NCBI GenBank assembly: GCA_002424495.1
Contig: DIKH01000032.1
Location: 1-12,935 of the forward strand
Length of the DNA stretch: 12,935 nucleotides
Direction: 5' to 3'
Source: Desulfobacteraceae bacterium UBA5623
Lineage (GTDB): Bacteria; Desulfobacterota; DSM-4660; Desulfatiglandales; Desulfatiglandaceae
Position 1 is the stretch's first letter. Every line of letters starts with the position of its first letter. A model generated the notes under the pieces. That model had not been told where the DNA came from. It saw only the letters and a program-made list of their open reading frames with translations, and did not search any database. Positions 1 through 5,801 of this stretch are shown here, piece after piece. The position numbers and the translations under genes are program-made.

Positions 1-2
1 CA

Positions 3-386
3 GAAGCCGGCGGCACGATTTATCTATCTGCGGACACTATAGAGAAGATAAGACAGGGACAGATCCAAAAGGGGGACCCGTTTCTTGTGGCGGAAGTTGC
101 AGCGATGAATGCATCAAAGCAGACACATTTGCTCATTCCTCACTGTCATCAGATACCTCTTGACATGGTGCGGGTGGTCTTCGATGTCTCAGATAATTCC
201 ATCGAGGCAAGGTGCAGCGTGCGCACTCATGCCCGCACCGGTGTTGAGATGGAGGCCCTCGTTGGTGTAACCATTGCCCTCAATACCATATGGGATATGG
301 TAAAGTACCTTGAAAAAGATGAAAATGGGCAGTATCCATCTACAAAGATCGGAGATATCAGGGTGATAAGCAAGAAAAAAGGTTAA
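3..386 (+). CDS. moaC: Cyclic pyranopterin monophosphate synthase MoaC (5'-truncated by window)
   Basis: MoaC acts with the radical-SAM enzyme MoaA in the cytoplasm, converting the cyclic dihydro-GTP product to cyclic pyranopterin monophosphate, the first committed steps of molybdenum/tungsten cofactor synthesis. The reading frame is open from base 3, and the residues before the internal GTG at 87 still match the family (an IRQGQIQKGDPF stretch), so the true start lies upstream of the window. Family motifs visible are the LIPHCHQIPL core, GVEMEAL, and WDMVK, whose Asp and Lys correspond to the conserved catalytic pair of MoaC. The tail (EKDENGQYPSTKIGDIRV) is longer than in E. coli and resembles the archaeal/delta-type MoaC. 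The stop is TAA at 384-386. It is separated from the next gene by about 200 bases and is probably not co-transcribed with the signalling genes. The identification is firm. Confidence 0.93.
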   Translation, partial: EAGGTIYLSADTIEKIRQGQIQKGDPFLVAEVAAMNASKQTHLLIPHCHQIPLDMVRVVFDVSDNSIEARCSVRTHARTGVEMEALVGVTIALNTIWDMVKYLEKDENGQYPSTKIGDIRVISKKKG

Positions 387-439
387 TTGTGCCGATCGGC
401 CTTTTATGCACAGACACAATTACTGACTGACCGCTCAGT
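385..439. promoter_or_regulatory. Cluster of short inverted repeats downstream of moaC (possible operator)
   Basis: Three symmetric motifs sit within 55 bases. AATTGTG (385-391) is repeated inverted as CACAATT (415-421). GCCGATCGGC (391-400) is a perfect 10-bp palindrome lying inside that pair. ACTGA-CCGC-TCAGT (426-439) is a near-perfect 14-bp dyad. The last resembles operators of TetR-type repressors in its general form, but no regulator gene lies here. None is followed by a good T-run, so a terminator role for moaC is weak. Function is unknown. Confidence 0.3.
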
Positions 440-482
440 TGATTATATCTTCTCGATTTTTATGGACTTTTTTATAGAAAAC

Positions 483-511
483 TTGACAAAGAGGATGAAA
501 CCCCATAAATT
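483..511 (+). promoter_or_regulatory. Candidate sigma-70 promoter of the forward signalling operon
   Basis: A consensus -35 hexamer TTGACA lies at 483-488. It is followed 16-17 bases later by an AT-rich -10-like stretch (ATAAAT at 505-510, or TAAATT at 506-511). This would give a transcript starting near 517-520, about 65 bases before the kinase start codon. It is the best promoter-like match in the gap between moaC and the kinase gene. This is a pattern match only. Confidence 0.45.
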
Positions 512-584
512 CCACCCCCAAAAGTAAAACATTGCCCTCTCGTCCCTTTTATCATCAGAACCTTCATTGAGGGAAGTTGGAGAA

Positions 585-2336
585 ATGGAAGCATCGGAAT
601 ATTATCGTGCATTGACCAGAAGGATGGTGATTTCTGTTATGCTTGTTTCATTTCTTCCCCTTATACTCTTCGGCGGAATCGTCGGCTACCATTTCCAAAC
701 CTCTTACAGGGAAAAAGCAATTGATCACCTGAGGGAACTGGTCCAGAAACACGAACAGAATATTGATGCGTTTTTATATGAAAAGCTGTCCTATATCCGT
801 GTGATGGCCCAGCATAACAGCCTTGAAGACTTAAGTAATGAGAAGTTTGTGCAAAAAAGGCTGTCGACCCTTCAGGACGTATATGGCGGAGTCTTTGTAG
901 ATTTGGGGGTGGTTGATTTTGATGGACGCCAGATCGCTTATGCCGGACCTTTTCAACTGCTCAAGGCCAACTACGCCGACGCTGACTGGTTCAAGAAGGC
1001 CATCAACAGCGATTATTTTATCAGTGATGTCTTCATGGGGTTGAGAAACCAACCCCATTTTATCGTGACGGCAAAACGTGAGAGCGACGGCAGACAATGG
1101 GTTCTACGGGCTACAATTGATTTTGTCGCATTTAATTCCCTGGTGGAAAATATCCGAATAGGTGAGACAGGTTCTGCCTTCATCATGAACCGGCATGGGG
1201 AGTTTCAGACCACGCCCAGGGTTAAGCCATCAAGAGGAAATGAGTTTTTTCTACGGTTCCTTACGGAATCACCCGTAAAGATCTACTCGACGCCGCCGGT
1301 TGTTGGAGGATTGTCTGACCCAGGCGCCGCGGCTACTGGTGGAGTCCCTCTTAGCAGTGTTACGGTAACGGAAGATGTGGATTTTTTCGGCCGAGGTTTT
1401 ATTTATGTAATGTCACCGCTTAAAAACAGCGATTGGATACTGGTCTTTCAGCAAAACAGTGAAGATGCCTTCAAAGACCTTTACCAGGCCCGTCGTTTGG
1501 CGGTTCTGATCCTTTTTGGCGGGTGCTTTGCCATTTTCGTCCAGATCGTCGTAATGACGCGCAGGATGGTCAAGCGGATCAAATGGGGTGACAGGGAACG
1601 GGACAAAATGAACGAGCAGGTGATCGAGGCCGGAAAACTGGCGTCAGTGGGAGAACTTGCTGCCGGGATCGCCCATGAGATCAATAACCCTGTGGCAGTT
1701 ATGGTTGAAGAGGCTGGCTGGATAGATGATATACTTGCCGAACCTGATTTCCCCACAGATGAAAACCTGGAGGAACTGAAGCGTGCCCTGCGACAGATCA
1801 GGACCCAGGGGGCTCGCTGCAAGGAGATTACCCATAAGCTGCTGAGTTTTGCCAGAAAGACCGACCCTCATGAACATCATGTGGATATGAATGAACTCCT
1901 GGAAGAGATCATCAGTCTTTGCGAACAGAGGGCAAGATACAGCAACGTTAAGATCAACAAAAATTTTGCCGGGGATTTGCCCCCTGTATTGGCCTCGCCC
2001 TCTGAATTGCAGCAGGTATTTCTAAACCTGATCAATAACGGCGTTGACGCCATAGGGGCCAGTGGCGGCACAGTCGAGGTCACCACCAGGACGGAGGGCA
2101 AATATGTGGTGGTGGATGTGGCGGACACAGGAGCAGGGATTCCCAAGGTAAACCTGGGCAGGATTTTCGACCCCTTTTTCACCACCAAGCCGGTCGGTAA
2201 GGGCACGGGACTGGGTTTATCAATATGTTATGGAATCATAAAAAAACTTGACGGTGAAATCAGTGTAAATAGCGCCGTGGGCATGGGAACCACCTTCCAT
2301 GTGCGCCTTCCATTCAGGGCGAAGAAAGAGGATTAA
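585..2336 (+). CDS. Membrane sensor histidine kinase with periplasmic dCache domain
   Basis: This is an inner-membrane sensor kinase that should autophosphorylate on His and pass phosphate to the receivers encoded just downstream. In the 583-residue protein, membrane span 1 is about 14-36. A periplasmic double-Cache-like domain follows, about 40-300, with the motif DLGVVDFDGRQ near 106-116 and a YFISDVFMG stretch near 144-152. Span 2 is about 305-325. The HisKA H-box GIAHEINNP has the acceptor His364. The ATPase boxes are N (NLINNGVDA, 481-489), G1 (DTGAGIP), F (FDPFFTTK) and G2 (GKGTGLGLSI), so it looks fully active. The frame also opens at a TTG (567), but nothing resembling a ribosome site precedes it. 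I chose ATG 585, which follows a GGGAAGTTGGAG stretch. A Gly/Ala/Pro-rich insert around 237-260 is absent from the paralogous kinase at 11003-12760. The ligand is unknown. Confidence 0.93.
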   Translation: MEASEYYRALTRRMVISVMLVSFLPLILFGGIVGYHFQTSYREKAIDHLRELVQKHEQNIDAFLYEKLSYIRVMAQHNSLEDLSNEKFVQKRLSTLQDVYGGVFVDLGVVDFDGRQIAYAGPFQLLKANYADADWFKKAINSDYFISDVFMGLRNQPHFIVTAKRESDGRQWVLRATIDFVAFNSLVENIRIGETGSAFIMNRHGEFQTTPRVKPSRGNEFFLRFLTESPVKIYSTPPVVGGLSDPGAAATGGVPLSSVTVTEDVDFFGRGFIYVMSPLKNSDWILVFQQNSEDAFKDLYQARRLAVLILFGGCFAIFVQIVVMTRRMVKRIKWGDRERDKMNEQVIEAGKLASVGELAAGIAHEINNPVAVMVEEAGWIDDILAEPDFPTDENLEELKRALRQIRTQGARCKEITHKLLSFARKTDPHEHHVDMNELLEEIISLCEQRARYSNVKINKNFAGDLPPVLASPSELQQVFLNLINNGVDAIGASGGTVEVTTRTEGKYVVVDVADTGAGIPKVNLGRIFDPFFTTKPVGKGTGLGLSICYGIIKKLDGEISVNSAVGMGTTFHVRLPFRAKKED

Positions 2337-2348
2337 TATTTGAGCATA

Positions 2349-2363
2349 ACCCAGATATTGGGT
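2349..2363 (+). repeat. Small stem-loop between kinase and first receiver gene
   Basis: ACCCA (2349-2353) and TGGGT (2359-2363) form a 5-bp stem with a GATAT loop in the 67-base gap after the kinase stop. There is no T-run, so it is not a terminator. It may affect messenger stability or the kinase-to-receiver expression ratio, or be chance. Confidence 0.2.
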
Positions 2364-2403
2364 AAAGATAGACCGTTATGGATAGAAGATAAGGAGGGAA
2401 AAA

Positions 2404-2838
2404 ATGAGTTCAGCAGTCGTGCTGTTGGTGGATGATGAAGTCCCCTTTGTTGAGGCCCTGACCAAACGCCTGAGCAAAAGGGATCTTACCGTAATGTCCG
2501 CCTTCGGCGGAAACGAGGCACTGGAAGTTCTGGCAAAGGAACCCAAGATTGATATAGTGATTTTGGATGTGAAGATGCCCGGCATGGATGGCATTGACAC
2601 CTTAAGAGAGATCAAAAAAGGATATCCCCTGGTTGAGGTGATCATGCTCACCGGTCATGCCACTGTAGAGACGGCCATTGACGGCATGAAACTGGGCGCC
2701 TTTGATTATCTGATGAAACCTTGTGAAATTGACAAGCTTATGGAAAAGGTCAAAGTGGCAAAGGTCAAAAAAGGCAGCCATGAAGAAAAGATCCGGCAGG
2801 CGCGCATTTCTGAAATCGTCACGCGCGGCCGCGGATAG
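2404..2838 (+). CDS. Single-domain response regulator (receiver only) with conserved charged tail
   Basis: This is a cytoplasmic CheY-like receiver of 144 residues, the probable phosphate acceptor from the kinase encoded upstream. The acidic pocket is Asp10/Asp11, the phospho-acceptor is Asp55 (ILDVKMPGMDG), the switch Thr is Thr83 (MLTGHATVETAIDG) and the conserved Lys is Lys105 (MKPCE). No DNA-binding, GGDEF or ATPase output domain follows. There is only a charged helical tail (HEEKIRQARISEIV), and almost the same tail occurs on the receiver at 9539-9967, so the two are close paralogues. A strong AAGGAGGG ribosome site (2392-2399) precedes the ATG. Because no output domain exists, the output must be through another protein, either a second phosphotransfer or direct binding. 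It is 11 bases upstream of the next receiver gene and surely co-transcribed. Confidence 0.94.
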   Translation: MSSAVVLLVDDEVPFVEALTKRLSKRDLTVMSAFGGNEALEVLAKEPKIDIVILDVKMPGMDGIDTLREIKKGYPLVEVIMLTGHATVETAIDGMKLGAFDYLMKPCEIDKLMEKVKVAKVKKGSHEEKIRQARISEIVTRGRG

Positions 2839-2849
2839 GTGTAAGGCTG

Positions 2850-3239
2850 ATGGTTAATGGTGAGCAAATTCAGCCCGCACCCATCAGGCTCCTCCTGGTG
2901 GATGACGAGGAAGGATATGTCAGTGTCCTTTCCAAGAGGATGACCAAGAGGGGTATGCTTGTGACGTTTGCCCTGAGCGGGGGCGAGGCCATACGGACCT
3001 TGCGCAAGCAGGACTTTGATGTTGTCATCCTGGATCTTAAAATGGAAGACATGGACGGGATAGAGGTCCTGAAGATTATTAAAAAGATGATCCCGGAGCT
3101 GCCTGTGGTTATGCTCACCGGTCATGGTTCGGAAAAGGCGGCTCGGGAAGGATTGACACATGGGGCATATGACTATCTCACCAAACCATGCGAGCTGGAG
3201 GATCTTCTTAAAAAGATCCGAGAGGCCTGCGGAAGATGA
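2850..3239 (+). CDS. Second single-domain response regulator
   Basis: This is a CheY-like receiver of 129 residues. The acidic residues are Asp18/Asp19, the phospho-acceptor is Asp62 (VILDLKMEDMDG), the switch residue is Thr90 (VVMLTGHGSEKAA) and the Lys is Lys112 (YLTKPCE). The usual Pro after the phospho-Asp motif (KMPxMDG) is replaced by Glu (KMEDMDG). The protein ends right after the last receiver helix, without the tail seen in its upstream neighbour. The GHGSE stretch groups it with the receiver at 10651-11025 rather than with the GHATVETAIDGMK or GRATVETAIDGMK types, so each signalling operon has one receiver of each kind. The start is ATG 2850 with only a weak AAGG ahead of it, so translation may be coupled to the preceding gene that ends 11 bases upstream. 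It is the last gene before the terminator at 3254-3285. Confidence 0.92.
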   Translation: MVNGEQIQPAPIRLLLVDDEEGYVSVLSKRMTKRGMLVTFALSGGEAIRTLRKQDFDVVILDLKMEDMDGIEVLKIIKKMIPELPVVMLTGHGSEKAAREGLTHGAYDYLTKPCELEDLLKKIREACGR

Positions 3240-3253
3240 GTGCTTTTAAACCA

Positions 3254-3285
3254 TTTTTAGGCTTTATCTAAGCTAAAGGTTTTTT
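3254..3285 (+). terminator. AU-rich intrinsic terminator after the kinase-receiver-receiver operon
   Basis: TTTAG-CTT (3256-3264, with a bulged G at 3261) pairs with AAG-CTAAA (3270-3277) around a TATCT loop and is followed by a run of six T (3280-3285). It lies 15 bases after the receiver stop codon. The stem is A/U-rich and bulged, so termination may be partial. Confidence 0.5.
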
Positions 3286-3297
3286 CGGAAACTAAGG

Positions 3298-3434
3298 TTG
3301 ATGGTTCCGTAAAAAGTCGAAAAACACCATCTTTCGTCATTCCTGCGAAGGCCGGAATCCAGTCATTTCAATAAGTTCTGGATCCAGGATCAAGTCCGGC
3401 ATGACGGTTGGAGGACTTTTTACGGGTTTGTCAA
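3298..3434. mobile_element. MITE/REP-like palindromic intergenic element (about 137 bp)
   Basis: The outer arms carry a perfect 12-bp inverted repeat: CCGTAAAAAGTC at 3307-3318 and GACTTTTTACGG at 3414-3425. An outer TTGA/TCAA match (3298-3301 and 3431-3434) gives roughly 21-bp imperfect arms. Inside is a second nested imperfect inverted repeat: CGTCATTCCTGCG starting at 3335 and its partner ending ATGACG at 3406, joined by CCAG...CTGG-type sequence (about 3359-3362 and 3378-3381). From general knowledge, CGTCATTCC...GGAATCCAG repeats are scattered through many proteobacterial genomes, including Desulfobacterota. No coding capacity is present, so if mobile it must depend on a transposase encoded elsewhere. 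Confidence 0.65.
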
Positions 3435-3448
3435 GGTTCACACAGGTC

Positions 3449-3467
3449 AGGGGGAAGCCCTTTTTTT
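3449..3467 (+). terminator. Weak stem-loop with T-run just before the CBS gene
   Basis: AGGG (3449-3452) can pair with CCCT (3458-3461) around a five-base loop, followed by six more T (3462-3467). The stem is only four pairs, so this is at best a weak terminator or attenuator. It stops only a few bases short of the AGGAGG ribosome site of the next gene, so folding could also influence that gene's translation. Confidence 0.25.
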
Positions 3468-3482
3468 GTTCAGGAGGTTTAT

Positions 3483-4037
3483 ATGCAGGATATAAAGGTG
3501 AAGGAACGGATGGTTCCTTTGAATGATTATGCAACGGTTCAGGAAGATGCCACTCTTTACGACGCGGTGATTGCTCTTGAGTCCGCCAGGCAGGGTATTG
3601 AACCTGACCGGGAAAAACACGCAGCCATTTTGGTGTGCGACAAAAACGGCAAGGTCATTGGAAAGCTCACCCGATGGTCCATACTGAGGGGCATCGAGCC
3701 TCAGTACAAGCACATCGGAGACTTAAAGGAGACTTCCCGCTTCGGTTTCAGCCCGGATTTTATCAAGTCCATGCTGACCAACTACGGCCTTTTCAGGACA
3801 GCCTTAGAAGACCTGTGCAAAAAGGCGGCGGAGGTGAATGTCAGGGATCTGATGCAGACCCTTTCTGATGCTGAATATATTGATGAAAACGCAACCCTTG
3901 ATCAAGCCATTCATCAGCTTGTCATGGGGCACCTGGCATCCTTGCTGGTCACCCGTGGCGGGGATATCATCGGTATCTTGAGGTTGAGTGATGTCTTTAA
4001 TGAGGTCTGCGCGCAGGTCAAGGCTTGTAAGCTATAG
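3483..4037 (+). CDS. Two-CBS-domain protein
   Basis: This is a cytoplasmic protein of 184 residues made of a CBS pair, a module that commonly binds adenine nucleotides and regulates a partner. CBS 1 is about residues 6-70 (ERMVPLNDYATVQEDATL... GKVIGKLTRWSILRG). A linker of about 50 residues follows, and CBS 2 is about 121-178 (VRDLMQTLSDAEYIDENATL... DIIGILRLSDVFNEV). The frame stays open upstream to 3408, but that region belongs to the repeat element. ATG 3483 has a textbook AGGAGG about five bases upstream, so I chose it. It ends 45 bases before the transporter gene at 4083 and almost certainly shares its transcript, so an energy-sensing role on that transporter is plausible but inferred. 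Confidence 0.9.
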   Translation: MQDIKVKERMVPLNDYATVQEDATLYDAVIALESARQGIEPDREKHAAILVCDKNGKVIGKLTRWSILRGIEPQYKHIGDLKETSRFGFSPDFIKSMLTNYGLFRTALEDLCKKAAEVNVRDLMQTLSDAEYIDENATLDQAIHQLVMGHLASLLVTRGGDIIGILRLSDVFNEVCAQVKACKL

Positions 4038-4082
4038 AAAAACCTGGCCGGAACGGACCAGAGTTGCAGGAGGAAATCAGTA

Positions 4083-5543
4083 ATGTCGGCAGCAACTGAA
4101 AAAAAACTGGATTGGAAACGTGTATTTTTTATCTTGTTAGGACTTTCACTTTTTTTAATCATATATTTCATGCCGCCATGGAAAGAGGCGGTTGATCCCA
4201 CAGGCAAGGCATTTCAGCTCACTCGTGAGGGTAAGGCCGCTATCGCCCTCTTTCTGATGGCAGGCATCTGGTGGGTATTTGAAGTGCTCCCGATCGGCGT
4301 AACCAGTATCGCAATAGGCGTGATGCAGGCACTCTTTGCCATAAGAACCGCCAAGGACGCATTTCGGGATTTCATGGATCCATCGGTGATGTTTATTTTC
4401 GGGTCAGTGGTAGTCGGGCTGGCGTTTACCAAGTCCGGATTGACCAAGCGTCTTGCCTACAAGATGCTTTCGGTCGTGGGCGACCGGACGACCTTGATCC
4501 TTCTGGGTTGTCTCGTCGTGACGGCGGGCCTTGCCCACTTTATGGCTCACACCGCGGCGGCGGCCACGGTCTTTCCCATACTTATAGCCATCAACGATCT
4601 ATACGGAGAGGGGGACAAACAGACTAAGTTCGGAAAATCATTGTTTATCGGGATGGCCTATGCGGCAGGGGCAGGCAGTATCATAACCATGCTCGGGGCC
4701 GCACGCGGCCCGGCTGCCGCAGGAATGTTCAAGGAGTTCACAGGCCGTGATGTGGGGTTCTTTGATCTCACCATGTATATGTTCATTGTGGGCTGGGTCA
4801 TGGTCTTTCTGATCTGGGTTTATCTGCGCATCTTCCTCAAACCGGAAAAGGATCGTATTGAAGGACTGAAGGAAAAGGTAAAAGAACTTTCCTCAGGCCT
4901 CGGACCAATAACCAGAAATGAGATCTTTGTTGTTATCTGTGTCATTCTGGTCGTGCTGGTCATGGGACTTCAATCATTCATACCAGCCTTGAAGCCCCTG
5001 GACAGGGCCGCCATTATGCTGGTCTCAACGCTTTTTTTCTTCATCTTCAAAGTCTTAACTGTAAATGAGCTGGAAGACATCCCCTGGAATATTATCCTGC
5101 TCTTCAGCGGCGCAATGAGCATCGGATTCTGTCTCTGGCAGACAGGAGCTGCCCAGTGGATGGCCGTAAACTGGCTGATCATGTTTCAGAAGGCCCCCTG
5201 GATGGTCTTTGTCATGGGCATCGCCTTATTTGTACTGGTGATGACCAATTTTATCATGAATGTTGCCGCCATCGCCATATCACTTCCGGTCTCCCTGGTC
5301 ATAGCAAAGTATCTGGGAGTTGCCCCGGACGTAATTCTCTACGCATCGCTGGTGACTGCCGGCATGCCTTTTTTGCTCCTGATCGGCGCTGCTCCCAATG
5401 CAATCGCCTATGAGTCTCACCAGTTCACCACTGGTGAGTTTTTTAAGCATGGCATTATAATGAGCATTGCTTTGTTGATTATACTGGCCATTGCCATTGT
5501 GACCATCTGGCCCTGGTTTGGCATGCCCATCCTGGCTAAATAA
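4083..5543 (+). CDS. DASS/SLC13-family anion symporter (divergent)
   Basis: This is an integral inner-membrane protein of 486 residues with about 12 hydrophobic segments, matching the length of divalent anion:sodium symporters (substrates in the family include sulfate and C4-dicarboxylates). The two-repeat plan is visible. WWVFEVLPIGVTSI (63-76) and PWNIILLFSGAMSIG (334-348) are family-typical, and GAAPNAIAYESHQF (435-448) matches the family's GxxPNA motif. The signature SNT substrate/sodium motifs are altered: the first site reads AHTAAAATVFPI (HTA at 156-158) and the second MTNFIMNVAAI. The first-half counterpart of the PPN loop reads GAARGPAAAG (205-214). Substrate therefore cannot be assigned; sulfate is attractive in a probable sulfate reducer but is a guess. 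A strong AGGAGG (4068-4073) precedes the ATG. Confidence 0.85.
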   Translation: MSAATEKKLDWKRVFFILLGLSLFLIIYFMPPWKEAVDPTGKAFQLTREGKAAIALFLMAGIWWVFEVLPIGVTSIAIGVMQALFAIRTAKDAFRDFMDPSVMFIFGSVVVGLAFTKSGLTKRLAYKMLSVVGDRTTLILLGCLVVTAGLAHFMAHTAAAATVFPILIAINDLYGEGDKQTKFGKSLFIGMAYAAGAGSIITMLGAARGPAAAGMFKEFTGRDVGFFDLTMYMFIVGWVMVFLIWVYLRIFLKPEKDRIEGLKEKVKELSSGLGPITRNEIFVVICVILVVLVMGLQSFIPALKPLDRAAIMLVSTLFFFIFKVLTVNELEDIPWNIILLFSGAMSIGFCLWQTGAAQWMAVNWLIMFQKAPWMVFVMGIALFVLVMTNFIMNVAAIAISLPVSLVIAKYLGVAPDVILYASLVTAGMPFLLLIGAAPNAIAYESHQFTTGEFFKHGIIMSIALLIILAIAIVTIWPWFGMPILAK

Positions 5544-5568
5544 AATCTTGATATCTTCTATGTGAAAT

Positions 5569-5600
5569 CGGCCCCCGGTTTGGGGGCCGGTAACACCTTT
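5569..5600 (+). terminator. GC-rich stem-loop after the DASS transporter gene
   Basis: CGGCCCCC (5569-5576) and GGGGGCCG (5582-5589) form a perfect 8-bp stem with a GGTTT loop, 25 bases after the stop codon. It is followed by TAACACCTTTT, so the T-run is interrupted and begins late. It probably acts as a terminator or 3'-end stabiliser and separates the CBS-transporter unit from the next transcription unit. Confidence 0.6.
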
Positions 5601-5657
5601 TCTCAGGGGTAAGGCTCATATCAAAAGTCCCACTTCCAATTTTTTGATCCAGACCTC

Positions 5658-5686
5658 TTGACTCAAACAAGGATATGGGTTAATAA
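5658..5686 (+). promoter_or_regulatory. Candidate sigma-70 promoter of the second transporter operon
   Basis: TTGACT (5658-5663) and TAATAA (5681-5686) are separated by exactly 17 bases. This would start transcription near 5693, leaving a leader of about 110 bases before ATG 5802. An inverted pair CTGGCA (5702-5707) / TGCCAG (5738-5743) lies in that leader. Pattern match only. Confidence 0.5.
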
Positions 5687-5716
5687 GCGTCCCAGAGAAA
5701 ACTGGCACAGAGTAAT

Positions 5717-5800
5717 ATGTGTCCGGTCTTTAACTATTGCCAGAAACAGGCCGATCCATTCGAAGACATAGATAACTACACTAAGGAGCAAGAAAGATAA
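5717..5800 (+). CDS. Possible 27-codon leader ORF abutting the transporter start
   Basis: ATG 5717 opens a 27-residue frame (begins MCPVFNYCQKQADP, ends NYTKEQER) whose TAA stop at 5798-5800 is one base before the transporter ATG at 5802. The transporter's AAGGAG ribosome site (5783-5788) lies inside this frame. The spacing to the transporter ATG is longer than ideal, which would suit translational coupling. Against it, no good ribosome site precedes 5717 and the peptide resembles nothing I recognise. It may be a chance ORF. Confidence 0.2.
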   Translation: MCPVFNYCQKQADPFEDIDNYTKEQER

Positions 5801-5801
5801 G

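Noticed and set aside
567..584. TTG start for the first sensor kinase
   Set aside because: Nothing resembling a ribosome site precedes it, while ATG 585 follows a purine-rich GGGAAGTTGGAG stretch and fits the expected short N-terminus before the first membrane span.
2706..3161. 151-codon open frame on the minus strand across the two receiver genes
   Set aside because: It is antisense to two unmistakable receiver domains, has no ribosome site and no recognisable domain; it is a reading-frame shadow of the real genes.
3298..3434. CRISPR-like repeat structure
   Set aside because: Only one nested palindrome is present, with no regularly spaced direct repeats; it is a dispersed palindromic element.
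5702..5716. Possible sigma-54 site starting TGGCAC (5703)
   Set aside because: The TGGCAC half is present but the downstream TTGC element at the required spacing is not (AATAT instead).
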